Assembly (NCBI GenBank): GCA_005503215.1
Contig: SCNS01000011.1
Location: 62,001 to 126,000 of the forward strand
Length of the DNA: 64,000 nucleotides
Reading direction: 5' to 3'
From: Sphingomonadaceae bacterium 3R27C6
Lineage (GTDB): Bacteria > Pseudomonadota > Alphaproteobacteria > Sphingomonadales > Sphingomonadaceae
Below the pieces are notes generated by a model. The model searched no databases. It was given only the letters and a program-made list of their open reading frames with translations, and had not been told where the DNA came from. Shown here piece after piece: positions 54,770-63,703 of the stretch. The number at the start of each line of letters is the position of its first letter. Positions within the stretch are counted from its first letter, which is position 1. The translations under genes and the position numbers were made by a program.

Positions 54770-54828
54770 TTGACAATTTCTGTTCAGCGCAATTATGTTC
54801 ATATCCGAAAATATTTTCTAATTAGAAA
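54770..54828 (+). promoter_or_regulatory. promoter and palindromic operator of the serine hydrolase gene
   Basis: A near-consensus promoter: TTGACA (54770-54775), 17-nt spacer, TTATGT (54793-54798). A perfect 14-bp palindrome TTTCTAATTAGAAA follows at 54815-54828, between the start region and the ribosome site AGGAGG (54842-54847). The stretch is AT-rich against the local background. The position suggests repression by an unknown factor. Confidence 0.65.
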
Positions 54829-54857
54829 TTTCGCTTCCAAAAGGAGGGGCATGCAGC

Positions 54858-56402
54858 GTGGTCTCGAATAAACGATTGAGGTATTTCCTCGTGCCTGGCG
54901 CGAGTCTGGCCCTGCTCGTCGGTCAGGCCTTCGCTCCGGCCGCGGCCGAGACGCCCAGTGCGGCGCCGGTTACATCGCCTACGACGTCAGAAGCGCTCGT
55001 AGGGCTTGACGCATATATCGAGGGCGCCCGGCAGGCATGGCAGGTGCCGGGCCTGTCCATCGCGATCGTCAAGGACGACCGAATTATATATTCCAGAGGT
55101 TTCGGTGTCCGCGAGAACGGCAAGCCCGGCAAGGTCGATGCCGATACCGTCTTTGCGATCGGATCCGCGACCAAGGCATTCACCTCTGCGGCGCTCGGCA
55201 TGTTGATCGATGAGAAGAAGATCGAATGGGACGGCGTGGTGCACGATTACATGCCGTCGTTCGAGCTTCATGACCCCTATGTCACTCGCCACGTGACCAT
55301 ACGCGACCTGCTGTCGCATCGCACCGGCGTCGTTACTAACGGCGGGCTCTGGTATGGATCGGGGTTCGACCGTCAGGAAATCATCCGGCGGCTACGCTTC
55401 CAGACCGAAACGCTCGGCTTCCGTAACCAGTATCAGTATCAGAACGAGATGTTCATCGTGGCGGGCGAGATCGTCTCTGCGGTGACCGGCACCAGCTATG
55501 ACCAGTTCATCGCCGGCCGCATCTTCGAGCCGCTCGGCATGGGCCGCACCAACACCAGTGTCACTGCCCTCAAGGGGCTGGCCAACGTTGCGACCCCGCA
55601 TGCGCTGCTCAACGGCAAGGCGACGCCGGTCGAATATCGCATGATCGACAATGTCGGCGGCGCCGGCGTGATCAACTCCAGTGCGCGCGACATGGCGCAG
55701 TGGGTGCGCCTGCAACTAGGCGGCGGCACGTTCGAGGGTAAGCGGCTGATCGCCTCCACGACGTTGGCGGAAATGCATACCGGTCAGATCGTCCCGCGCG
55801 GAGGAACCGACGCACTCTTCAAGTTCAGTGAATACGGCCTTGGCTGGGGCGTGCAGGAATATCGCGGTCAAAAGATTGTCCAGCATTCCGGCGCGATCGA
55901 TGGGATGCAGAGCATGGTCGCGATGATACCTGAAAGAAAGCTCGGCGTGGTTGTGCTGACCAACGGTCTGCGCACAAAGCTGGCTACGGCCGTGGAACTG
56001 CGAGTGCTGGATGCCTTCCTCGGCGGCCCTGCGACCGATCACAGCGCTGTCATGAAGCAGGAGAGCGATGACGCGGTCCGGATTGCGCGTGAAAAGGCAG
56101 CGGCGACGTCGGGTTCAGTGACGATTACGCCCGCGCGACTGCCGCTCGATCGCTATGTCGGAACCTACTCGAGCGACCTGCTCGGTGAGATTGCAATCAC
56201 GCTGGCCGACGGCAAGCTCAAGCTCGCACGTCCGCAGGCGACGGCGGTGCTCAACCATGATCGCAACGATATGTTCAAGGCGCAGTGGGATAGTCCTGGC
56301 CAGATGAGTATAACCGGTCAGACCCCCGTCGGGTTCACCTTCGCTCCGGATGGAGAGATCGCCACTCTGGAACTCGGTGGCGACAAATTCACACGCGAAT
56401 AG
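54858..56402 (+). CDS. secreted serine hydrolase, class C beta-lactamase fold
   Basis: The 514-aa protein starts at GTG 54858 with AGGAGG 10 nt upstream; the nearby ATG 54851 is out of frame. A signal peptide ends near FAPAAAE. The catalytic motifs are SxxK as Ser103-Lys106 in IGSATKAF and YxN as Tyr194-Asn196 in YQYQNEMF. The C-terminal part (about 415-514, VTITPARLPLDRYVGTYSS) resembles DUF3471. Members are esterases or peptidases more often than true beta-lactamases. Codon use looks somewhat less biased than neighbours, hinting at recent gain. Confidence 0.92.
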   Translation: MVSNKRLRYFLVPGASLALLVGQAFAPAAAETPSAAPVTSPTTSEALVGLDAYIEGARQAWQVPGLSIAIVKDDRIIYSRGFGVRENGKPGKVDADTVFAIGSATKAFTSAALGMLIDEKKIEWDGVVHDYMPSFELHDPYVTRHVTIRDLLSHRTGVVTNGGLWYGSGFDRQEIIRRLRFQTETLGFRNQYQYQNEMFIVAGEIVSAVTGTSYDQFIAGRIFEPLGMGRTNTSVTALKGLANVATPHALLNGKATPVEYRMIDNVGGAGVINSSARDMAQWVRLQLGGGTFEGKRLIASTTLAEMHTGQIVPRGGTDALFKFSEYGLGWGVQEYRGQKIVQHSGAIDGMQSMVAMIPERKLGVVVLTNGLRTKLATAVELRVLDAFLGGPATDHSAVMKQESDDAVRIAREKAAATSGSVTITPARLPLDRYVGTYSSDLLGEIAITLADGKLKLARPQATAVLNHDRNDMFKAQWDSPGQMSITGQTPVGFTFAPDGEIATLELGGDKFTRE

Positions 56403-56543
56403 GCGTTCTTGAAGGGCTGCCCGTCTTCACCTTTGATGACTGCTTATGATCTCCTAAGCCAATAAGCAGACTGGCCGCTACCGGCCAAGGTCGGAAATGC
56501 GCTCGGAAATTATCGCGCTTGGAAGTTAGGATGGGGAGCTCAA

Positions 56544-56568
56544 CCCTCCGCCCCTTTCGGGCGGAGGG
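56544..56568. terminator. bidirectional hairpin terminator
   Basis: Perfect 10-bp stem CCCTCCGCCC / GGGCGGAGGG with loop CTTTC, between the convergent serine hydrolase (stop 56402) and TonB receptor (stop 56580) genes. Confidence 0.8.
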
Positions 56569-56579
56569 CGGTGAACTGT

Positions 56580-58850
56580 CTAGATCCGGAAACTCAGGGT
56601 GCCGCCGATCGTCCGGAAGGCTTCGGGCATCACGATCTTGGAGTAGCCGCCCGGATTGATCACGCCCGCCGCATAGGGGGCGTAGAAGCGCTTATCGAGC
56701 AGGTTACGCGCATAGATGCCGATCCGCCAGCTGCCGTCCTCGGCGCCGAACCCGATGGTGCCGTTCAAGAGGCCATAGGACGGAATCTCGGCATTCGGAT
56801 CACCGATCACGGCCTGGGTCTTGGTGCGCCACGCCCAATTGGCCGCGGCGTCGATCGCCATGTCGCCGCCGACCGCCTGCTTGTAATCCGCTCGGAGGAT
56901 ATATGACCATTTGGGCGCGTTGGGCAGGCGGAAGCCGCGATAGTTGGCGACGGCCGTCGTCGTCCCGGGGACGACGTAGCAGCCTTGGCCGACGACTGGT
57001 GAGATCGGCTGGCCCGGATAGCATTGCCCGTCATATTCGCGGAAGGTCGCGTCATTATACGACCCGCTCGCCGACAGACGTAGCGCCGGCGTCACGCGGA
57101 AGCCGGTTTCGACCTCGATCCCGCGCGCGCGCAGCAGCCCGGCGTTCGACAGAAAGAATGCCGGCGGCGTCGTCGTGATGTCGAAGGTCTGCGCCTGGAA
57201 GTCGCGGTAGTTCGACCAGTAGGCGGCGATGTTGAATGTCCCCTTGCCGTCGAGGAAGCTGCTCTTGAGGCCGATTTCCCAGCTCTTGACCGTTTCGGGT
57301 CGGACCTCGCGGATGATGCCGGCGGTGCCGTCGATCGCCGGACCCTTGAACCCCGTCGAATAGGTCGCGTAGAGCATGAAATCGCGGCTCGGCTCGAACT
57401 GTACGCCGACCTTGCCCGACACATTGTCGGCCCTCACCGTGCCGTCATAGTTCGGCAACCTCCCCAACGGGACGGCCGGGAAGGGCAGCGGCGAAACGAC
57501 GAGCGTCCCGTGATTCCGGTCGTTGGTATAGCGGAGGCCACCGATCAGCTTGAACGCATCGGTCAGCGCGAAAGTGACATTACCGAAGGCGGCGAGGCTG
57601 CGCACCTTGTTCGTCGCGTCGCGCTGTCCGCCGCCGACGACGACGGGGGCGCCGAACAGCCCGTAATAATTGCCGTACTGGACCGCATATCCGCCATTCT
57701 CGGTCCGGTAATAATAGAGTCCCAACACATATTCGAGACGGTTTCCGCCGGGCGACGTAAGGCGAAGCTCCTGCGTGAACTGATTGCTGTCGACGCCGCC
57801 GTCGCTGTTGTTGAAGATGTTCGCGGGCGAGGCATCGATGTCGGACAGTTGCAGCGTCTCGAGCTTGCGATATGCGGTGATCGAGGTCAGCGTGTGCTCG
57901 CCGATGCCGGCGTTGATCTCGAGCGAGCCGGCATAAAGCTTGGTGTCGGCGGTCCAATCGCCGTCCATATAGCTTTTGTAGACGTTCGGGCCGGGCTTTT
58001 CGGCGAAGCGCGCGAACTGCGAATTGAACAGGGCGCTGGTGCCGAGCGACTGGATGATCTGGCCATCCCGCGCGAAGGCGGTCTGATACTCGCCCGACAG
58101 CAGGAAGGAGAGATTGTCCGACGGTTCCCACAGCAGCTTCGCGCGGATGCCGTTGTTCCGGCGGTCGCCCACGGCGCGCGACGGGGTCAGCACATAGGGG
58201 ATCGCGCCGTCCTGACCGTTGCTATAACCCGATATGCGCAGGGCGAGGGTTTCGCCGAGCGGGACGTTGGCGCTGGCCTGCACGACGCGATCGTTGCGCT
58301 CGCCATATTTGAGATCGAGCGAGAAGGAGGCGTCGTCCATGCGCGGCTTTTTCGTGACGACCTGGATCACACCCGCGCTCGAATTCTTGCCGAACAGCGT
58401 TCCTTGCGGGCCGCGCAACACTTCGATCCGTTCGATATCGGCAAAGCCGGTCGAGCCGGGGTCGCGCGACAGGCCGATGACGACGCCGTCGATCACCAGA
58501 CCGACGGTTTGTTCGACGCCGCTGTCATAAGTCTGGGTGCCGACGCCGCGGATCTGGTAGCCGCCACCGTTCGAGACGGGATTGGTCGCCGAGAAGGTGA
58601 TGTTCGGCGCGAGATACTGGATGTCGCTGACTTCCTTTAGCCCCGACTGCGCGAGACTTTCGCCCGAGACCGCGGTCACCGAAAGCGGTACATCCTGCAA
58701 ACGCTCCTCGCGGCGCGTCGCGGTGACGATAATCTCGTCGCCAGCCGGGGCCGCACCGGGCTCCGCGTCCTGCGCGAACGCGGGCATCGCCGGCAGCGCC
58801 ATGGCCGCAACCGAAGCGAGCAATATGCGCCGAGCGCCGAATCGAACCAT
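56580..58850 (-). CDS. TonB-dependent receptor
   Basis: The 756-aa receptor starts MVRFGARRILLASVAAMALP with a signal peptide ending MPAFAQ. The plug has DEIIVTATRREERLQDVPLSVTAVSGESL, GYQIRGVGTQTYDSGVEQTVGLVIDGV and RIEVLRGPQGTLFGKNSSAGV. The barrel ends AFRTIGGTLSFRI. It is divergent from the SGNH hydrolase, and its promoter (TTGACT-N17-CTATTC) overlaps the putative TetR operator. Context suggests import of an acylated glycoside. Confidence 0.95.
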   Translation of the reverse strand: MVRFGARRILLASVAAMALPAMPAFAQDAEPGAAPAGDEIIVTATRREERLQDVPLSVTAVSGESLAQSGLKEVSDIQYLAPNITFSATNPVSNGGGYQIRGVGTQTYDSGVEQTVGLVIDGVVIGLSRDPGSTGFADIERIEVLRGPQGTLFGKNSSAGVIQVVTKKPRMDDASFSLDLKYGERNDRVVQASANVPLGETLALRISGYSNGQDGAIPYVLTPSRAVGDRRNNGIRAKLLWEPSDNLSFLLSGEYQTAFARDGQIIQSLGTSALFNSQFARFAEKPGPNVYKSYMDGDWTADTKLYAGSLEINAGIGEHTLTSITAYRKLETLQLSDIDASPANIFNNSDGGVDSNQFTQELRLTSPGGNRLEYVLGLYYYRTENGGYAVQYGNYYGLFGAPVVVGGGQRDATNKVRSLAAFGNVTFALTDAFKLIGGLRYTNDRNHGTLVVSPLPFPAVPLGRLPNYDGTVRADNVSGKVGVQFEPSRDFMLYATYSTGFKGPAIDGTAGIIREVRPETVKSWEIGLKSSFLDGKGTFNIAAYWSNYRDFQAQTFDITTTPPAFFLSNAGLLRARGIEVETGFRVTPALRLSASGSYNDATFREYDGQCYPGQPISPVVGQGCYVVPGTTTAVANYRGFRLPNAPKWSYILRADYKQAVGGDMAIDAAANWAWRTKTQAVIGDPNAEIPSYGLLNGTIGFGAEDGSWRIGIYARNLLDKRFYAPYAAGVINPGGYSKIVMPEAFRTIGGTLSFRI

Positions 58851-58915
58851 GATAACCTCCCCAACAAGACGCTCGCGGCGCCGATGCCGCTGAATAGGCC
58901 AGCAACATAAAAGCA

Positions 58916-58937
58916 GTCAAGACCGCTTGTAAGTTGA
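58916..58937. promoter_or_regulatory. 22-bp operator copy A (TonB receptor / SGNH hydrolase promoter)
   Basis: The sequence begins GTCAAGACC, contains GCTTGTAA and ends TTGA. It includes the dyad CAAG-ACCG-CTTG and is 19/22 identical to copy B at 60776-60797. On the minus strand it overlaps the TTGACT -35 box of the receptor gene. Confidence 0.75.
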
Positions 58938-58980
58938 TGTTTGAGTGATAGGATGGTGTGATAATTTGGGGAGATTGCTA

Positions 58981-59835
58981 ATGAAGTCTTTGATTTTACT
59001 GCCGTTGGCATTTGCTGCCCAGCCCCTCGCAGCTGCTGAACCGGCGCCCCGTGTCGGTGTTGTTGCCGATCCTTGCGCGGCCTTGCCGCCGATGCCCGCG
59101 GTCGTCGCCGACTATATGGTGCGCGCCAAGGCTGCGCTCGCGGCTGGCAATCCACTGCCGCCGCGCTCGGCGGATGGCATGGCTATCTATACGAGATGGC
59201 AGCAAGATTTGCTCCTCGCCGACTTCGCGGGGTTCTGCCGCTATGCCGCCGCGAATCGCAGCCTGTCGCCCGCGACGCCTGACCGGATCGTCTTCATTGG
59301 CGATTCGATCACCGAAGCATGGCTGACGCGGCAGCCGGACTTCTTCACCGGCGACCGTATCGATCGCGGAATCGGCGGCCAGACGACGACGCAGATGCTC
59401 GCGCGATTTCGCGCCGACGTGATCGACCTCAAGCCGCGGGTCGTTCATATCATGGCGGGAACCAACGACATCGCCGGGAATATCGGCGCGACCTCGCTCG
59501 ATCGGATCGAGGCCAATATTCGCACGATGGTCGATCTCGCCGGAGCGCACGGGATTGCGGTGGTGATCGGGTCGGTGCTTCCCGCCCGCCAATTCAACTG
59601 GCGACCCGAAATCGCTCCGATCGAGCCAATCGCCGCGCTGAACGCGCGCCTTCGAGCGCTGGCGACCGAGCGGAACCTGATCTTCGCCGACTATTATTCC
59701 GCCCTCGACGACGGCGCGCAGGGATTGGCGAAGGTCCATGCCGAGGACGGCGTCCACCCGACCGCGGCCGGCTATGCCGTGATGCGCCCGATCGCCGAGC
59801 GCGCGCTGGCATCGGCGGCGCGCAAACCATCATAG
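58981..59835 (+). CDS. secreted SGNH/GDSL esterase
   Basis: The 284-aa enzyme starts MKSLILLPLAFAAQPLAAAE, a signal peptide. SGNH blocks are complete: Ser109 in VFIGDSITEAW, Gly in GIGGQTTTQML, Asn in MAGTNDIAGN and the Asp/His pair in EDGVHPTAAGY. Such enzymes (PAF-AH/acetylhydrolase type) remove acetyl or acyl groups from carbohydrates. Its stop overlaps the convergent isomerase stop by 6 nt. It is co-regulated with the receptor, so deacylation of the imported sugar is likely. Confidence 0.94.
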   Translation: MKSLILLPLAFAAQPLAAAEPAPRVGVVADPCAALPPMPAVVADYMVRAKAALAAGNPLPPRSADGMAIYTRWQQDLLLADFAGFCRYAAANRSLSPATPDRIVFIGDSITEAWLTRQPDFFTGDRIDRGIGGQTTTQMLARFRADVIDLKPRVVHIMAGTNDIAGNIGATSLDRIEANIRTMVDLAGAHGIAVVIGSVLPARQFNWRPEIAPIEPIAALNARLRALATERNLIFADYYSALDDGAQGLAKVHAEDGVHPTAAGYAVMRPIAERALASAARKPS

Positions 59836-60726
59836 GCGACCGAGATGGCGATAGGCCGAACCGATGGCGGCGATCACGCGGTCGGCCGGCGTCTCTTCTT
59901 CCTCGATGAAGGCATAGCGCACATCTGCGGCGGTCATCGCCCGCACCATCGCTTTGAAATCGACGATGCCTTCGCCGATCGGCGCGGTCGGCGGAATACG
60001 GTCGACCGCCGGCTCGATCGGGCCGCGCCAGTCCTTGAGATGCGCGAGCGCCGCGCGGCCGCCGAGGCGTTCCAGATAGGGAAGGGGATCGACCCCCGCC
60101 GCGATCGTGTTGCCGATATCGAGTTCGAAGTCGACGAGCCCCGGGTCGCAGCGGTCGATCATGTCGTCGAAGGCATAGCGACCGTCGAAGCGCAGGAAGT
60201 CGAGGCCATGGGTGTGGTAGGCAAAGCGCATCCCCGCGGCCTTCACGCGTCCGCCGATGTGGTTGAACCGGTCAGCGGTTCGCAGGAAGTCGTCGCGCGT
60301 GAGCGCGGCGATCGCGTCGCGGAAGACATTGTCGGACTTGCCGACCAGCGCGCGATAGGCGGGAACGAGCGGCACGGGCGCGACCACATAGCCCATACCG
60401 ATCCCGGCGCATTGCTCGATCAGGCGAGCGATCTCGGCATCGTCCATGTCGGCGCGCACCGCATGAGCGCCGATCGCGATCAGACCGTTGTCGGCAAGCG
60501 CCTTGCGGATGGTGGCGGCGTCCCGGTCATAGAAGCCCGCGAATTCGACGTGGTGCAGGCCGGTCGCAGCAATCGCGGCAAGCGTCCCCTCGAAGTCCTT
60601 CGCGAGCAGGTCGCGCGCCATGTAGAGCTGGACGCCGATAACCGGCTTGGTCGGGGCCGCAATGGCACTTTTGGGAAGCATCGCGATGGCCGCGGCGGCG
60701 GCAAGAAACTGGCGGCGTTCGATCAT
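59830..60726 (-). CDS. sugar phosphate isomerase/epimerase-like TIM barrel, secreted
   Basis: The 298-aa protein starts MIERRQFLAAAAAIAMLPKS, a Tat-type signal (RRQFL); AAGGAG precedes it, and the upstream ATG 60750 lacks this. The xylose isomerase-like barrel has LHHVEFAGFYDRD, FAYHTHGLDFLRFDG with His, VDFELDIGNTIAAG and ALAHLKDW, giving the metal-binding Glu/Asp/His. Members act on sugar or keto-sugar intermediates. It is divergent from the TetR gene across operator copy B. Confidence 0.92.
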   Translation of the reverse strand: MIERRQFLAAAAAIAMLPKSAIAAPTKPVIGVQLYMARDLLAKDFEGTLAAIAATGLHHVEFAGFYDRDAATIRKALADNGLIAIGAHAVRADMDDAEIARLIEQCAGIGMGYVVAPVPLVPAYRALVGKSDNVFRDAIAALTRDDFLRTADRFNHIGGRVKAAGMRFAYHTHGLDFLRFDGRYAFDDMIDRCDPGLVDFELDIGNTIAAGVDPLPYLERLGGRAALAHLKDWRGPIEPAVDRIPPTAPIGEGIVDFKAMVRAMTAADVRYAFIEEEETPADRVIAAIGSAYRHLGRL

Positions 60727-60775
60727 AGCGTGCTCCTTTGTGCTTGCCATGATCCTATGGCGCCCATATGTTACG

Positions 60776-60797
60776 GTCAACACTGCTTGTAAATTGA
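60776..60797. promoter_or_regulatory. 22-bp operator copy B (isomerase / tetR promoter)
   Basis: Starts GTCAACACT, contains GCTTGTAA and ends TTGA; 19/22 identical to copy A. On the minus strand it overlaps TTGACC, which with N17 and TAGGAT forms the isomerase promoter. It ends 11 nt before the tetR ATG. Confidence 0.75.
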
Positions 60798-60808
60798 GAG
60801 GCGAAAAC

Positions 60809-61441
60809 ATGGCCGAGAAACCGCAGAGGCGGACGCAGGCGGAGCGGAGCGCGGGGACGCGCGAACTGCTTCTGGCAGCCACGGTCGAGGCGCTGCACGA
60901 GCATGGCTATGCCGCGACTTCGACGATCCTCGTCGCTGAAAAAGCAGGCGTCAGTCGCGGTGCGATGCTCCACCAGTTTCGCACCAAAGCCGACCTGATG
61001 ACCTTTGTTGTCGAAGCGGTGTTCGAAGCCGAACTACAGCATTATTCCGAATATCTGCGCGACGTCACCGATCCGCGCGAGCGTTTTCTCGCCTATCCCG
61101 AGATGGCGTGGGAAGTGCTCAGCCGCCCTTCGGGCGTCGCGGTGCTGGAGATTATGCAGGGCTCGCGCAGCGACCCGCAACTTTGCGAGATGCTTGCGCC
61201 CGTGCAGGCGCGGATCGAAAAGGAAGCGCTCGAATTCACGCATCTCGCCGCGGCGCAAGATGCACGCGGGGCGATGGCCGTCATGCGGCTGGTCGTCTGG
61301 GCAATCCGCGGCCTGTCGATCGCGCAGGTGCTTGCGCCCGCGCCAGGCAGCGTGCGCGATTCGGTGAAGGTGCTCAAGCGCCTGATGGCGGCCGGTCTTG
61401 AAACCGGGATGCTGTCGGTAGGCCCTGAAAAAGCCAAATAA
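60809..61441 (+). CDS. TetR-family regulator of the acylated-glycoside cluster
   Basis: The 210-aa protein starts MAEKPQRRTQAERSAGTREL at ATG 60809, with GAGAGGCG upstream. The HTH is LLLAATVEALHEHGYAATSTILVAEKAGVSRGAMLHQFRTKADLM. The ligand domain has EVLSRPSGVAVLEIMQGSRSDP. It is the likely binder of the 22-bp operators at its own and the receptor promoter, and it is followed 12 nt later by the GH3 gene in one operon. Confidence 0.94.
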   Translation: MAEKPQRRTQAERSAGTRELLLAATVEALHEHGYAATSTILVAEKAGVSRGAMLHQFRTKADLMTFVVEAVFEAELQHYSEYLRDVTDPRERFLAYPEMAWEVLSRPSGVAVLEIMQGSRSDPQLCEMLAPVQARIEKEALEFTHLAAAQDARGAMAVMRLVVWAIRGLSIAQVLAPAPGSVRDSVKVLKRLMAAGLETGMLSVGPEKAK

Positions 61442-61453
61442 CAGGAGAGGAAA

Positions 61454-63700
61454 ATGGGACGCGCCATGTCCACCGCCATTCTGGCGGTTGCTACGATTAT
61501 TGCCATGCCGGCGACGGCCAAACAGGCGGACGGAATGACCGAACAAGGAAAAACGGCGGAAGAGCGCGCCGCATCGATCGTCGATGCCATGACCCTCGAC
61601 GAGCAGATATCGCTGACGAAATCGATGTCGGGCGGCAGCCTGCTCGATCTTGGCATTCCGCTCCCGTCTTTCATTCCCGAAGCGATGCGGCAGCCGAAGC
61701 CCGACGGCGCGCTCGGCACCGCCGGTTTCGTGCCCGCGGTGGACCGCGTTGGTTTCCCGGCGCTCCATCTCGGCGACGCGAGCCTTGGGGTCGCGGACAT
61801 CGGCTATCTGCGCCCCGGTCAGGAATCGACCGCGCTCCCCGCGACCCTGTCACTGGCGGCGACCTTCGATCCCGCGATGGCGCGCGAGGCCGGGCGACTG
61901 ATCGGCGCCGAAGCCTTTGCGAAAGGCATCAATGTGATGCTCGCCGGGGGCGTCAACCTTGCCCGCGAACTGCGAAACGGCCGCAACTTCGAATATCTTG
62001 GCGAGGATCCGTTGCTCGCGGGCGTCCTCGTCGGCGAGCAGATCGCCGGTATTCAGGACCGCCATGTCGCCTCGACGATCAAACATTTTACGCTGAACCC
62101 GCAGGAGAGCGGCCGCTTCGTCTATGACGCGCGGATCGGCGAGGCGGCGCTGCGCGAATCCGACCTCCTCGCCTTCGAGATCGGCATCAAGCGCGGCAAG
62201 CCCGCCTCGATCATGTGCGCCTATAACAAGGTCAATGGCGCCTATGCGTGCGAGAATGAATTTCTGATGCGCGACGTGCTGAAAGGCGACTGGCAATATT
62301 CGGGCTGGGTCATGTCCGACTGGGGCGCGGTGCACAGCCTCAAGCCGTCGATCGACGCCGGCCTCGACCAGCAGTCGCCGCAGGATGAGGATTATTTCGC
62401 TGGCCTCCCCGCCGCCGTGAAAGCGGGCGAGATCGCGCCGGCGCGCGTGCGCGACATGGCGCTGCGCATCGTGCGCTCGATGGCGTTGGTTGGAGCCCTT
62501 GATCATCGCGCGGCACCGGGCGGTGTTATCGACCGCGAGGCCAATAGTGCAAAGGCGCAGGCGATGGCCGAGGCGGGCATGGTCCTGCTCAAGAACAACG
62601 GCATCCTGCCGCTCGCCTCGAGTGCGAAGTCGATCGCGGTCATCGGCCGCCACGCCGACAAGGGCGTGCCGATCGGTGGCGGCTCGTCGCAGGTCATCCC
62701 TTGGGGCGGCGTTTATCGCGACGCGCCCGGCGCCAATCCGCTCTCGGCCTTGCTCGCGCCGAGCTATGGGCTTTCCTCGCCGCTGAAGGCGCTGCAGGCC
62801 GAGTTGCCGGGCACCGCGATCAGCTTCGACGATGGCAGCGATGTCGCGCGCGCTGCCGAAGCGGCGAAGAAGGCGGACCTCGTCGTCATCTATGCGGTCA
62901 AGCCCGAGATGGAGGGTATCGATCACGCCGATTTCTCGCTGCCTTATGGGCAGGATGCGATGATCGACGCGGTCGCGTCCGCCAATCGCAAGACCGTCGT
63001 CGTCCTCCAGACCGGCAACCCCGTCGCGATGCCCTGGCTGGGCAAGGTCGGCGCGGTGCTCGAAGCCTGGTTCTCGGGCCAGCGCGGCGGCGAGGCGATG
63101 GCCGCGATTCTGAATGGAAAGAGCGCGCCGCAAGGACGTCTGCCGATCAGCTTCCCGGCGGGCGCCGAGCAGCTCACGCAAAAAGCGGTCGTCGGTTACG
63201 ATCCGGCGAAGCAGCGTCCACTCGGCATCGGGGTCAAATATGACCCCTTCCCGATCGACTATGTCGAAGGGAGCGACATCGGTTATCGCTGGTTCGAACG
63301 AACCGAAGCGAAGCCGCTCTTTCCCTTCGGTTACGGCCTGACCTACACCCGCTTCGATTATGGCGGCCTGGAATTTCGTGGCGGCAAGGCGCTGAGCGTC
63401 AAGGCGCGGATCACCAATAGCGGGGACCGCGAAGGGATCGAAGTCGCGCAGCTCTATGTCGCGCCGCCGGGCCGCACGCACCGCCTAGCTGGCTGGGCGA
63501 AGGTCAGCCTCAAGCCCGGCGAAAGCCGCGAGGTGACGATCGAAGCCGATCCCTGGCTCCTCTTATCCTATGATGAGGCTGGTAAGAATTGGGGCCGCCC
63601 GCGCGGCGAATATCGCTTCTTTGTCGGCAAATCGGCGGGTGAGCCGATGCTGACTGGCAGCGCCGTACTGACTGCCGCCACCGAAGACCGGAAACGCTGA
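61454..63700 (+). CDS. secreted glycoside hydrolase family 3
   Basis: The 748-aa enzyme starts MGRAMSTAILAVATIIAMPA, a signal peptide ending near ATAKQ; AGGAGAGG sits upstream. GH3 motifs: GRNFEYLGEDPLLAG, KHFTLNPQESGRFVYD (210-225) and nucleophile Asp289 in GWVMSDWGAVHS. The C-terminal domain has MVLLKNNGILPL and a fibronectin-like end with VAQLYVAPPG. It is 12 nt after the tetR stop and 3 nt before an esterase gene, so it acts in the periplasm on the deacylated glycoside. Confidence 0.95.
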   Translation: MGRAMSTAILAVATIIAMPATAKQADGMTEQGKTAEERAASIVDAMTLDEQISLTKSMSGGSLLDLGIPLPSFIPEAMRQPKPDGALGTAGFVPAVDRVGFPALHLGDASLGVADIGYLRPGQESTALPATLSLAATFDPAMAREAGRLIGAEAFAKGINVMLAGGVNLARELRNGRNFEYLGEDPLLAGVLVGEQIAGIQDRHVASTIKHFTLNPQESGRFVYDARIGEAALRESDLLAFEIGIKRGKPASIMCAYNKVNGAYACENEFLMRDVLKGDWQYSGWVMSDWGAVHSLKPSIDAGLDQQSPQDEDYFAGLPAAVKAGEIAPARVRDMALRIVRSMALVGALDHRAAPGGVIDREANSAKAQAMAEAGMVLLKNNGILPLASSAKSIAVIGRHADKGVPIGGGSSQVIPWGGVYRDAPGANPLSALLAPSYGLSSPLKALQAELPGTAISFDDGSDVARAAEAAKKADLVVIYAVKPEMEGIDHADFSLPYGQDAMIDAVASANRKTVVVLQTGNPVAMPWLGKVGAVLEAWFSGQRGGEAMAAILNGKSAPQGRLPISFPAGAEQLTQKAVVGYDPAKQRPLGIGVKYDPFPIDYVEGSDIGYRWFERTEAKPLFPFGYGLTYTRFDYGGLEFRGGKALSVKARITNSGDREGIEVAQLYVAPPGRTHRLAGWAKVSLKPGESREVTIEADPWLLLSYDEAGKNWGRPRGEYRFFVGKSAGEPMLTGSAVLTAATEDRKR

Positions 63701-63703
63701 GCG

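Noticed and set aside
54858..56402. true class C beta-lactamase resistance gene
   Set aside because: SxxK and YxN are present, but the long DUF3471-like C-terminus and metabolic context fit an esterase or peptidase better.
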